The notes under the pieces are model-generated. The model was given only the letters and a program-made list of their open reading frames with translations, was not told the origin of the DNA and did no database searches. Source: Mucilaginibacter_A sp964236465 (GTDB taxonomy: Bacteria; Bacteroidota; Bacteroidia; Sphingobacteriales; Sphingobacteriaceae). From it: DNA of 64,000 nt. The translations under genes and the position numbers were made by a program. This document shows, piece by piece, positions 1 through 7,260 of this stretch. Each line of letters begins with the position of its first letter. Position 1 is the first letter of the stretch. The stretch lies in contig CAXSBZ010000016.1 in NCBI GenBank assembly GCA_964236465.1, positions 1 to 64,000 of the forward strand, read 5' to 3'.

Positions 1-1
1 G

Positions 2-319
2 CATCTCCGCAGAGACTTGGAAAAAAGCAGGTTTACGGTTGACTTGTACCAGCAATATCGAAAGCATTTGGGCTTGCCCAGATTTATCCTGCTAAAAGAA
101 GTACAGGCGCAATTGGTGCCAGCGCATGTGAAACAATTGTTAGGATTAAAAGCTGTTTTTTTACTGAAACTGATGGTGCCAGTGTATAAACTGAGCCGGA
201 AAATAGGTTTGGATCGATTGGTAAAAGCCTTGATATTGCCGCCGAATTATCAGCCGCAAATTAAAGCGATGGATATTGCAGAAAACACTAATTACAGTAT
301 GAAATTTTTAAATATTTGA
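2..319 (+). CDS. C-terminal part of an unrecognised protein (5' end outside window)
   Basis: The frame is open to the left edge of the window and ends at TGA 317-319, so only the last ~105 residues are visible; the first codons do not mark a true start. The segment is rich in leucine, lysine and proline, with a hydrophobic stretch (FLLKLMVPVY) and a KxxLPRF-like region. I do not recognise a family. It lies 49 bp upstream of a cytochrome b561-type gene on the same strand, so a redox partner is possible, but nothing in the visible part proves that. Confidence 0.6.
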   Translation, partial: HLRRDLEKSRFTVDLYQQYRKHLGLPRFILLKEVQAQLVPAHVKQLLGLKAVFLLKLMVPVYKLSRKIGLDRLVKALILPPNYQPQIKAMDIAENTNYSMKFLNI

Positions 320-368
320 ACAACGTTTTTTTTAACTGATACTCTGTTAAATTTTTATCCAACAATTT

Positions 369-1049
369 ATGGCCATCATCGAACCTGTAAAAAAAGACCC
401 GGCAAATCCGGATTTATTAAAAAGAAAATCTGCTGCATTGCGTTTATGGCATTGGTCGAACGCCATTATCATCTCCGGTTCGTTGATTACAGTTTTAATC
501 AATTCAACTGTTTTGAATAACCGCGGCAATCAATCTTTTTTAAAAACAGAACTGCAAAAAGGCGGAACAAGTTTAACCAACCAGCAGGCAGGATCATTGG
601 CACATGCGCAAAGTGATGAAGTTTGGGGGGTACACGTATATTTCGGGTACTTCCTGGCTGCTTTTTTTGTGTTCAGGCTGATCCTGGAATTTTTCCAGCC
701 TCAAGGCCAGCGATTTTTTGCAGGGCTAAAAGAAGCTTATAACCACTATTTTAACCTCAAACAAAACCGTTATCTTGCCGGGCACGAGTTGGCAGTAAAA
801 GTTATTTATATGCTATTTTATTTGTTGCTAACCATTATGGTTGTTACCGGTCTTTCGCTTGCTTTTGGGGACCAGCTCAGCTTTTTAAAACCAATCCGGC
901 ATTCTATTAAAAGTGTCCATGGTTTTTGCATGTATTTTGTTTTGGCCTATATCGTGGTGCATATAGCAGGTGTTATTTTGGCGGAGAGAGGTAAAGAGCC
1001 GGGGGTTGTTTCTAATATGATCAACGGCGGAAAGGCAGACCAGGAATAA
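369..1049 (+). CDS. Cytochrome b561/Ni-Fe hydrogenase b-type membrane cytochrome
   Basis: The 226-aa protein has four hydrophobic segments and histidines placed like haem b ligands: RLWHWSNA in the first helix, a VHVYFGYF segment, and HGFCMYFVLAYIVVHIAG in the last. This matches the four-helix cytochrome b561 bacterial/Ni-hydrogenase family, which passes electrons between quinone and a partner oxidoreductase in the inner membrane. The partner could be the truncated gene just upstream, but that is a guess from position. The stop codon TAA overlaps the first base of a dispersed-repeat hairpin at 1049-1092, a likely terminator. Confidence 0.8.
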   Translation: MAIIEPVKKDPANPDLLKRKSAALRLWHWSNAIIISGSLITVLINSTVLNNRGNQSFLKTELQKGGTSLTNQQAGSLAHAQSDEVWGVHVYFGYFLAAFFVFRLILEFFQPQGQRFFAGLKEAYNHYFNLKQNRYLAGHELAVKVIYMLFYLLLTIMVVTGLSLAFGDQLSFLKPIRHSIKSVHGFCMYFVLAYIVVHIAGVILAERGKEPGVVSNMINGGKADQE

Positions 1050-1092
1050 TGCTTCTTTTGGCACACTAATTTTTAGGTGGTAAAAGAAGCAT
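1049..1092. repeat. Inverted pair of dispersed 12-mer; hairpin after cytochrome gene
   Basis: ATGCTTCTTTT at 1049-1059 faces TAAAAGAAGCAT at 1081-1092, separated by 21 bases. The right half carries the full AT-rich arm (AATTTTTA, five bases, then the 12-mer). The left half overlaps the TAA stop of the cytochrome gene. A stem of 11 bp can form and may end transcription. Confidence 0.75.
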
Positions 1093-1138
1093 CCGTTCAA
1101 ACAAATTTGGCAAGTTCCCGGCTTTGCGGCAAATCCTT

Positions 1139-1146
1139 TAGCTTTG
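1139..1146 (+). promoter_or_regulatory. -7 promoter box of pruA
   Basis: TAGCTTTG fits the Bacteroidota -7 consensus TAnnTTTG and lies 27 bases before the chosen ATG at 1174. The -33 element is not clear. Confidence 0.5.
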
Positions 1147-1173
1147 CACTTATCATATCAAAACAAATTAAAA

Positions 1174-2808
1174 ATGTTAAAGGGATTCTTTAATACACCC
1201 GAACCGGTTAACGAACCGGGTTTAAATTACGGTCCGCACAGTGCAGAACGTGCGCTGCTTAAACAAGCGATTGCCGAAGTGCGCGCGCAGGAAACGGATT
1301 TGCCGATGTACATTGGCGGCCAGGAAGTGCGCACGGAAAACAAGCTGGCAGTGCGCCCGCCGCACGAACACAAACATGTGCTGGGTTATTTTTCTGAAGG
1401 TGATGCCGGGCATGTGCATGAAGCGATTGCGGCGGCATTATCTGCCAAACAAGCTTGGGAAAACTTGGCCTGGGAGCAGCGCGCAGCCATATTTTTGAAA
1501 GCTGCGGATCTGGTTGCCGGCCCGTATCGCTATAAAATTAATGCGGCTACGATGCTGGGGCAATCCAAAAATGCTTTCCAGGCGGAGATTGATGCCGCTT
1601 GCGAATTTATTGATTTTTTGCGTTTTAATGTGGCTTACATGTCGGAAATCTACGCGCAGCAACCCGTATCCGGCAAAGGCGTTTGGAACCGGATGGAGCA
1701 GCGGCCGCTGGAAGGATTTGTATTTGCATTGACGCCTTTCAACTTTACCGCCATTGCCGGAAACCTGCCTGCTTCGGCCGCGATGATGGGCAACGTGGTG
1801 GTTTGGAAACCTGCTTATCCGCAGGCTTATGCGGCCAATGTGATCATGCAGGTTTTTAAAGAAGCCGGTTTGCCGGATGGCGTGATCAACCTGATTTATG
1901 TGGATGGCCCGGTGGCCGGAGAAGTGATTTTTAACCATCCTGATTTTGCCGGAATTCATTTTACCGGCTCCACCAAAGTTTTCCAGAACATCTGGCAAAC
2001 CATTGGCAACAACATCCACAAATATAAATCGTACCCGCGCATTGTGGGCGAAACCGGGGGCAAGGATTTTATTTTGGCCCACAAAAGTGCCAATCCGGAA
2101 ATCGTGGCGACGGCATTGCTCCGCGGTGCTTTTGAATATCAAGGACAAAAATGTTCGGCTGCTTCGCGCGCTTATTTGCCCAAATCTTTGTGGCCTGCGA
2201 TTAAAGATAAATTGGTTGTTGATCTGGGAACGATCAAAATGGGAACGGTAGAAGATTTTGAAAATTTCATCAATGCGGTCATCACCGAAGCCTCCTTTGA
2301 TAAGCTGGCCACTTATATTGATGCGGCAAAAACAGCATCGGGCGTAGAAATTATTGCAGGTGGAAATTATGATAAATCCATTGGTTATTTTGTGGAGCCG
2401 ACCATCATTCAAACCCAAGACCCGAAATACATAACGATGTGCGAAGAACTGTTCGGGCCGGTTTTAACGGTTTATGTGTATGAAGATGAGGAGTTTGATG
2501 CGGTTATGGAAATTATTGATACCACTTCGCCTTATGCTTTAACCGGATCGATTATCTCCACCGACCGTTATGCCATTGAAAAAGCAACTTACAAACTACG
2601 CAATGCCGCCGGAAACTTTTATGTAAACGATAAATGTACCGGTGCCGTAGTTGGCCAGCAGCCGTTTGGCGGTGCAAGAGGTTCCGGTACGAATGATAAA
2701 GCGGGTTCGATGATTAATTTATTGCGTTGGGTTTCGCCGCGAACGATCAAGGAAACTTTTGACCCACCGAAGGATTACCGGTATCCGTTTTTGGAGCGGG
2801 AGCTTTAG
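1174..2808 (+). CDS. pruA: L-glutamate gamma-semialdehyde dehydrogenase (1-pyrroline-5-carboxylate dehydrogenase)
   Basis: This 544-aa aldehyde dehydrogenase oxidises glutamate semialdehyde to glutamate, the second step of proline degradation. Visible signatures are the NAD-binding FTGSTKVF region, the active-site GETGGKD with glutamate near residue 293, and the catalytic cysteine in GQKCSAASRAY near residue 327. The length equals that of stand-alone P5C dehydrogenases. An upstream in-frame TTG would add ten residues; I chose ATG 1174 because the promoter box sits just before it and the family usually starts MLKGFF. The last ~80-130 bases plus terminator recur in decayed form at 3597-3715 and 4671-4797. 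Confidence 0.95.
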   Translation: MLKGFFNTPEPVNEPGLNYGPHSAERALLKQAIAEVRAQETDLPMYIGGQEVRTENKLAVRPPHEHKHVLGYFSEGDAGHVHEAIAAALSAKQAWENLAWEQRAAIFLKAADLVAGPYRYKINAATMLGQSKNAFQAEIDAACEFIDFLRFNVAYMSEIYAQQPVSGKGVWNRMEQRPLEGFVFALTPFNFTAIAGNLPASAAMMGNVVVWKPAYPQAYAANVIMQVFKEAGLPDGVINLIYVDGPVAGEVIFNHPDFAGIHFTGSTKVFQNIWQTIGNNIHKYKSYPRIVGETGGKDFILAHKSANPEIVATALLRGAFEYQGQKCSAASRAYLPKSLWPAIKDKLVVDLGTIKMGTVEDFENFINAVITEASFDKLATYIDAAKTASGVEIIAGGNYDKSIGYFVEPTIIQTQDPKYITMCEELFGPVLTVYVYEDEEFDAVMEIIDTTSPYALTGSIISTDRYAIEKATYKLRNAAGNFYVNDKCTGAVVGQQPFGGARGSGTNDKAGSMINLLRWVSPRTIKETFDPPKDYRYPFLEREL

Positions 2809-2816
2809 AGGAATTG

Positions 2817-2848
2817 AAAAAAGTTCGGCTGAGAGGTCGAACTTTTTT
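2817..2848. terminator. Terminator of pruA
   Basis: Stem AAAAAAGTTCG / CGAACTTTTTT with a 10-base loop, starting eight bases after the pruA stop. Degenerate versions of the same hairpin follow both later copies of the pruA tail. Confidence 0.85.
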
Positions 2849-2882
2849 GTTTTGTAATAATTGGAGATTTAAACAAATAAAT

Positions 2883-3197
2883 TTAATATTCAACAGAAAG
2901 TTGCAAATGGCCGCCAAAACCTTCATTGATAATTCGCATTAGAGTGGAAAGCCGAATATCGCTTGCATTATTTTCAATCCGTGAAATGTAGGATTTGGTT
3001 GTACCGCACTTAGCAGCAAGCTGTTCTTGTGTCAAATTGTTTTTCTCCCGCATTTCTTGTATGAGCACGCCTAATTTAAATGCTTCAAATCCCTGTTCGT
3101 GCGCCTCCCGCGTTTGAGTTCCTTTTTTGCCATATTGCTGGTCAAGATGATCCTCAAATGAGGTCAGGTTTTCATTTTTTTGAACTTGCTTTTTCAT
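2883..3197 (-). CDS. Xre-type HTH antitoxin (HigA-like)
   Basis: The 104-aa protein carries an HTH_3/Xre domain in its second half: LGVLIQEMREKNNLTQEQLAAKCGTTKSYISRIEN, followed by a short dimer tail. Proteins of this form neutralise a Gp49/HigB-like mRNA-cleaving toxin and repress their own promoter. Its start overlaps the upstream toxin gene by 26 bases, so the order is toxin then antitoxin as in higBA systems. The pair reads toward pruA and lies between the true pruA tail and its first decayed copy, suggesting later insertion. Confidence 0.85.
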   Translation of the reverse strand: MKKQVQKNENLTSFEDHLDQQYGKKGTQTREAHEQGFEAFKLGVLIQEMREKNNLTQEQLAAKCGTTKSYISRIENNASDIRLSTLMRIINEGFGGHLQLSVEY

Positions 3198-3531
3198 CGA
3201 AATATTCTTTTTTTAATTTTTCTGCTAATTCAATTTCATTTTTTGGTGTTTTCTGTGATTTCTTTTGAAAACCATTAAGTAAAATAATAAGATTTCCCTC
3301 GTCAAAAAAGCAGAAAACTCTAAAAATATTATTACCAACTTCTACCCTAATTTCATAAAGTCTGTCGGTATTTTCCATGTGGCTAAAATATTTTGCCGGA
3401 ACTCTTTCCAAAGTCATAATCAACTCAAATGTCCAGTCAAATTTCTTTTTAACATTTACCAACTGTTTATTATAAAAATCCAAGTAATGATGTTTGTAGA
3501 AAAAGATGTTCCTTTTGAAGTTTTTTTTCAC
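3172..3531 (-). CDS. RelE/HigB-family toxin, phage Gp49-like
   Basis: This 119-aa protein matches the Gp49-like (DUF891) branch of the RelE/ParE toxins. Visible are a basic N-terminus, the core strand region DRLYEIRVEVGNNIFRVFCFF, then LIILLNGFQKKSQKTP and a C-terminal EIELAEKLKKEY helix. Such toxins cut mRNA on the ribosome. Translation begins at GTG 3531; no better ATG is in frame. It overlaps the antitoxin gene by 26 bases, so both are translated from one message. A near-palindrome upstream (3533-3547) may be the autoregulatory operator. Confidence 0.85.
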   Translation of the reverse strand: MKKNFKRNIFFYKHHYLDFYNKQLVNVKKKFDWTFELIMTLERVPAKYFSHMENTDRLYEIRVEVGNNIFRVFCFFDEGNLIILLNGFQKKSQKTPKNEIELAEKLKKEYFDEKASSKK

Positions 3532-3532
3532 T

Positions 3533-3547
3533 TAACTAAGTTAGCTA
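3533..3547. promoter_or_regulatory. Candidate operator of the HigBA-like pair
   Basis: TAACTAA and TTAGCTA form a near-perfect 15-base dyad around a central G, immediately upstream of the toxin GTG. HigA-type antitoxins commonly bind such sites. Inference from position. Confidence 0.4.
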
Positions 3548-3562
3548 AATAGGAAACATTTG

Positions 3563-3570
3563 CAAAATTA
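3563..3570 (-). promoter_or_regulatory. -7 promoter box of the HigBA-like pair
   Basis: Read on the minus strand the sequence is TAATTTTG, matching TAnnTTTG, 31 bases upstream of the toxin start with the dyad between. Confidence 0.45.
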
Positions 3571-3596
3571 TATTTAGTAAAATTTACGGTAATCAA

Positions 3597-3715
3597 GTTT
3601 CTTTAAGAGCGATTGAAAGACCTTTGACCCCTGCCGAAAGATTACTGTTATCCGTTTTTGGATAGAGAGTTGTAGGAACAAAAAAGTCTGGCTTTAGAGC
3701 CAGACTTTTTTGTTT
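3597..3715 (+). pseudogene. Decayed copy of the pruA 3' end with its terminator (copy 2)
   Basis: From 3597 the sequence runs parallel to the last ~80 bases of pruA (from GTTTC just before the codons for RTIKETFDPP through TATCCGTTTTTGGA to the stop), then a hairpin at 3680-3711 matching the pruA terminator in position. In-frame codons for the C-terminal tail are mostly recognisable, with TTTGACCCC and GATTACTGTTATCCG shared or nearly so. There is no upstream part of the gene. The copy follows the TA pair. Confidence 0.85.
3680..3711. terminator. Hairpin terminator, partner of the pruA-tail copy
   Basis: Stem AAAAAGTCTGGCT / AGCCAGACTTTTT with a T-run; equivalent to the pruA terminator at 2817-2848. 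Confidence 0.75.
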
Positions 3716-3818
3716 GATACTGAATATGTAATTTATTTTGAATAAGCAGGATCCTAAATCCAAAAGATTGGAATCTCAAATCCTAACCAGCAAAAAGGCG
3801 TTCTTTTATACTTGATCA

Positions 3819-4295
3819 CTACGATGCTAAAATATTTTTCGCAATCTGAGTAAGCTTTTCATCAGCTTGTTTAGCTTCATTCAAGCACACTTGCATTTCT
3901 TGCTGGGCTTGGCTAAGTCCAACTGCTGTAGTATAACTTAATTGGGTGCCAAAAGCTGCTATCCAGTAGTGCAATGCTAATTGTCCGCTGGTTATTATAC
4001 CTAAATCGCGGCTATATTCATCTTGAGCCTGTTGCCTGATTTTTTTGCTAACCAGGTAATGCGCTTTCATGATTTCGTTTTCTTGGTCTGCTGTGCCACC
4101 TACTTCTTCAAGGCAACGGTCAATCCTTTGCGACCAAACTTTTGACTGGTCTGTGCCTTTATTCAACTCACTTTTCAGCTCGTCATTCTTTGCGTCGTTT
4201 AATATCTCGCTTGTAGCATCAGCAGCTACTTTGCTTCCCGCTTTCATCGCTGCAAAACCTTGTTTAATCAGCTCTTTTAATTCTTTTTCTTTCAT
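3819..4295 (-). CDS. YciE/YciF-like ferritin-fold protein (DUF892)
   Basis: The 158-aa all-helical protein resembles the DUF892 (YciE/YciF) family of ferritin-like stress proteins. The N-terminal half has the two-helix pattern ending in VWSQRIDRCLEEVGG. The C-terminal half has the family-typical ALHYWIAAFGTQLSYTTAVGL segment and the KQADEKLTQIAKNIL end. The role in iron or oxidative-stress handling is only known loosely for the family. It is a single gene between the second and third copies of the pruA tail, reading toward the second copy, and so is a candidate inserted cargo gene. Confidence 0.75.
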   Translation of the reverse strand: MKEKELKELIKQGFAAMKAGSKVAADATSEILNDAKNDELKSELNKGTDQSKVWSQRIDRCLEEVGGTADQENEIMKAHYLVSKKIRQQAQDEYSRDLGIITSGQLALHYWIAAFGTQLSYTTAVGLSQAQQEMQVCLNEAKQADEKLTQIAKNILAS

Positions 4296-5045
4296 TTTGG
4301 TTTTCTTAAAAATAATTAGTCATCATTTGTTTGTTTCTTGTTATCTGCTTTATCAAGATTTCAAATGTTACCATTAAACACCCTGGCTTTAGTTAAGTTT
4401 TGCTAACCATAGCAGAAAGAGAAGTTATTAACTTAAACTGAAAATTTATGCCACAAAAAGGTGTTGACCATTTATATTTTTAAAACACTTATTTAAATAA
4501 AGGAATACTAAATCTGTGTATAAACAGCAGATACATTGTTTTTAAAGCTGATTCAGGTTATTTTGCATGCTTCTTTTATGGCATTAAAATCATTGGTTTA
4601 TGTGCTTTTTGTACCGATGCAGTAGCCAGATACAAAATTTACAAGCATAAAATAAATGTTGGTTCACAAAGTTTATGGCAAGAGGTTTCGTCAAGAACGA
4701 TTAAAGATAATTTGATCTACCAAAGGATTATCGTTACTCTTTTTTTGATAGAGAGTTTTAGGAATTGGAAAGTCCGGCTGAGAGGTTGGACTTTTTTGTT
4801 TAGTATTCAATCTACAGGTATGATTTTGTAAACTTGACGGTAATACAACATTTGAATATACAAACTAAACTTCAAATATTTCTTAGAAACCCTTTAGAAG
4901 TCCGTAAGAGGTTTATGTGCGAAGTCAAAATGGCATTTAGTTTTTAACATTAAAGAAGTGGCAAAAATTTAATTAAGCTGAATCACTGGGTAAATCAAAT
5001 AAAAAATAAAAAAGCATACTTTAGCAAATCAATTCTTAACATTCT
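4296..5045. other. 750-bp gene-free stretch
   Basis: It holds one exact dispersed 12-mer (4567-4578, followed by GGCAT and TAAAA) and the third, most decayed copy of the pruA tail (4671-4797). I see no coding frame, tRNA or further structure in 4296-4560 or 4800-5045. Confidence 0.7.
4671..4797 (+). pseudogene. Decayed copy of the pruA 3' end with terminator (copy 3)
   Basis: The stretch aligns base by base with the last ~130 bases of pruA: GTTTATGG, then GAGGTTTCG, AAGAACGATTAAAGA, AAAGGATTATCG and GAGAGTTTTAGGAATTG correspond in order to the genuine tail and to the bases after its stop. Reading in the pruA frame gives SSRTIKDNL before the frame is lost. The hairpin at 4769-4794 (AAAGTCC / GGACTTT) with the shared loop GGCTGAGAGGTT equals the pruA terminator. 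Confidence 0.85.
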
Positions 5046-6314
5046 ATGAAATATTTTTACTGCCTATTATTGTTTGTATTTACGTCACCCTTTTTTTGTA
5101 GAGCCCAGACCAATTATAAACCGGGTTACATCATTAATTTGAAGGGAGATACAATTCGAGGTTTTATTGACTACCGTGACTGGAATAATAATCCAGAAAA
5201 GATTTCTTTTAAAAACACAATAGAAAGTAAATCTCAAATATTTAACACTAATACAATCAATTATTTTGCTGTAGATCAAGTTACAGCTTATCAAAAATTT
5301 GTTGTTATCATTAGTACAAAAGCTGATAATCTTAACAATTCAAGTTCTAACACAGACACCAGTTATAAGGTTAAAGTTTTTCTTCAAGTTTTGCAGAAAG
5401 GTGAAAACTTAGCCTTGTATTCTTATGCTAGCCCGCTTAAAACCCTTTTTTATATTGGCGAAGCTCCTGATTTTATGCCTGTTGAATTAGTATATAGGAA
5501 TCCGGATACCAATCGTCCTGCAATTCTCACCCAAAACATTACAGGAAATGAAATTACTTATATGAAGCAACTGTTTAATCTGTCTACTAAGTATCATAAA
5601 GATTCAGAAGTTGTTAAAAAAGATATTGAAATGAGTACTTATAATACCTCAGATTTAACCAACTTAGTAAAAATTCTAAATGGTTACGATAAAAGGACTG
5701 ACAGTATTCATAAAAAATTATATCGTGAAGTAATCTTTTTTGCTGGCACTGGAATAAGCATTACAAATACATCAAGTAATACAAGCACACCCTATAATCA
5801 AAGCGGTGGAAAAAATCATACTTCTTTATTTCCGAAGTTGACTTTAGGCTTCAACGCATATACTAATCCTATAACTCGCCGGCTTATACTTGCCGGAGAA
5901 TTAGGTTTTACAGGGAATTTATTTAATGTAACATATCAAAATTTAAAATTTCCTTACGGTACTTTCCAGTATAAATTTAACCAATATACAATATCGTTTA
6001 GTCCGCAAATAATTTATAATATTTATAATGGACAAAGCTTTCGATTCTTTGCTGGCGGCGGCGGTTCAGTTAATTTTTCTAATTATGGAAATAGGCTTTT
6101 TACTAGTCTTACCGGAACCAATAACTTAACTGTGCAGCCTTTTCAGTTTAACAATTTCAGCGTAAGCTTTTTGGCAAAAGCAGGCGTACTTTTATATAAC
6201 AAAGTTGAAATTTATACTGATAATCTATTTAATACTGATGTTACCAATCAAAACGATAACTATTTCTTTTTGCAAGCTAAAGTAATACAAATTGGTATAA
6301 ACTATCATTTTTAA
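5046..6314 (+). CDS. Outer-membrane beta-barrel protein, function unknown
   Basis: The 422-aa protein starts with a clear signal peptide (hydrophobic LLLFVFTSPFF, cleavage after FCRAQ). It continues with the YKPGYIINLKGDTIRGFIDYRDW motif often seen at the start of uncharacterised Bacteroidota surface proteins. The C-terminal half alternates aromatic residues in beta-strand style and ends in a barrel-like strand (FFLQAKVIQIGINYHF). I do not recognise a specific function. It follows the third pruA-tail copy and ends in a strong terminator at 6354-6389. Confidence 0.7.
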   Translation: MKYFYCLLLFVFTSPFFCRAQTNYKPGYIINLKGDTIRGFIDYRDWNNNPEKISFKNTIESKSQIFNTNTINYFAVDQVTAYQKFVVIISTKADNLNNSSSNTDTSYKVKVFLQVLQKGENLALYSYASPLKTLFYIGEAPDFMPVELVYRNPDTNRPAILTQNITGNEITYMKQLFNLSTKYHKDSEVVKKDIEMSTYNTSDLTNLVKILNGYDKRTDSIHKKLYREVIFFAGTGISITNTSSNTSTPYNQSGGKNHTSLFPKLTLGFNAYTNPITRRLILAGELGFTGNLFNVTYQNLKFPYGTFQYKFNQYTISFSPQIIYNIYNGQSFRFFAGGGGSVNFSNYGNRLFTSLTGTNNLTVQPFQFNNFSVSFLAKAGVLLYNKVEIYTDNLFNTDVTNQNDNYFFLQAKVIQIGINYHF

Positions 6315-6353
6315 GTATTTTGTTAAAAAATTACTCGTTTCTTTCATTTGAAC

Positions 6354-6389
6354 AAAACAGAAGACGAGAAACTTCTCGTCTTCTGTTTT
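6354..6389. terminator. Strong hairpin terminator
   Basis: A perfect 16-bp stem (AAAACAGAAGACGAGA and its complement) with a four-base loop, 40 bases after the outer-membrane gene. It can also serve the converging minus-strand DUF4468 gene. Confidence 0.85.
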
Positions 6390-6508
6390 ATAACTAAATG
6401 ATGTTATTTGTAGTATTTGCAATCTTATATCTTTTAAGCTTAGAATGCTTTTTTCATACATATAGAAATATACTAATCGAAAAGCAATTAGCATCATGGA
6501 TACTTAAC

Positions 6509-7054
6509 CTAAAACTCATCCGATTTCTTACTCATCGTATTCTTCAGCACCTCAATCTTCTTCACAAACAAATCATCCATCGCTTTCAAAACCCGTTTGC
6601 GCTGCCCGATGCCCAGCAAACCACCGCCTTTGCCTTTGTCCACATCGTACAAAGTGTGTTCGCTGTTGTGATTTTTATCATTGTAGATTATGAAAATATT
6701 GTCGAAAGTATAACGGTAACGGCCTTTTTTCAGTTCCAGCTTGATGTTGTACCGCAACGTCATGTGTTCGTCGCCGATGTTGGTTTGGGTTTTAAAAGTG
6801 GCCGGTTCTTCCACCGATGCAATTAACAATCCGTTGGTTTTGTCATCCGTCGTAATTTTGGTGTTTACCAAAGCCAGTTTGGTCAAAAATAACCGCGCAG
6901 ATTTGTACAAATCTGCCGTTGTTAATGTCGAATCCACTTCCACCACATTGCCGTAATACAAATACCGGTCTTCGGCTTTGTAATGGAATTCGCTTGATTG
7001 TGCTTTCGCAAAAAAGGGCAGTAAAAACAGTATCGCCAGAATAAATTTTTTCAT
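6509..7054 (-). CDS. Exported DUF4468 (TBP-like fold) protein
   Basis: The 181-aa protein has a signal peptide (MKKFILAILFLLPFFAKAQ) and matches the DUF4468 family found in Bacteroidota: EVDSTLTTADLYKSARLFLTK, later FKTQTNIGDEHMTLRYNIKLELKKGRYRYTFDNI. The family folds like TATA-binding protein but has no known role; members sit in the periplasm or outer membrane. The gene stands alone, converging with the outer-membrane gene upstream in the window. Confidence 0.8.
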   Translation of the reverse strand: MKKFILAILFLLPFFAKAQSSEFHYKAEDRYLYYGNVVEVDSTLTTADLYKSARLFLTKLALVNTKITTDDKTNGLLIASVEEPATFKTQTNIGDEHMTLRYNIKLELKKGRYRYTFDNIFIIYNDKNHNSEHTLYDVDKGKGGGLLGIGQRKRVLKAMDDLFVKKIEVLKNTMSKKSDEF

Positions 7055-7184
7055 CAGTATTTTAAATTTTTGTGGGTTGATAATCCAATGGTTTTTGTGT
7101 GATGGCTAATTTATACTTTTAACCGGAATTAGCTTTATCTTTTCAAACCAAACCCGCACTTTAATCTATTCAACTTTAATCAAG

Positions 7185-7260
7185 CCAATTTTAGGTCGAT
7201 AAAAGAAGCATATCATTTAAGTAGAAATCAGCACCAATTTTTACCCGATAAAAGAAGCAT
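7185..7260 (+). repeat. Two direct copies of the extended dispersed element
   Basis: The two copies run 7185-7211 and 7234-7260. Each has CAATTTT(T)A, five or six variable bases, then TAAAAGAAGCAT (7200-7211 and 7249-7260). The last T of the second copy is the first base of TCA, the minus-strand TGA stop of the MutS-like gene. Confidence 0.85.

Noticed and set aside
1438..2418. 326-codon open frame on the minus strand within pruA
   Set aside because: It is the antisense of a well-conserved dehydrogenase and its product is low-quality, rich in His, Phe and Arg.
2883..4295. Prophage remnant around the TA pair and DUF892 gene
   Set aside because: No structural, integrase or replication phage genes are present; the Gp49-like name is only a family label.
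6398..6826. 142-codon plus-strand frame with a hydrophobic start
   Set aside because: It crosses the 3' half of the DUF4468 gene in antisense; only the first 37 codons are intergenic and show no family.
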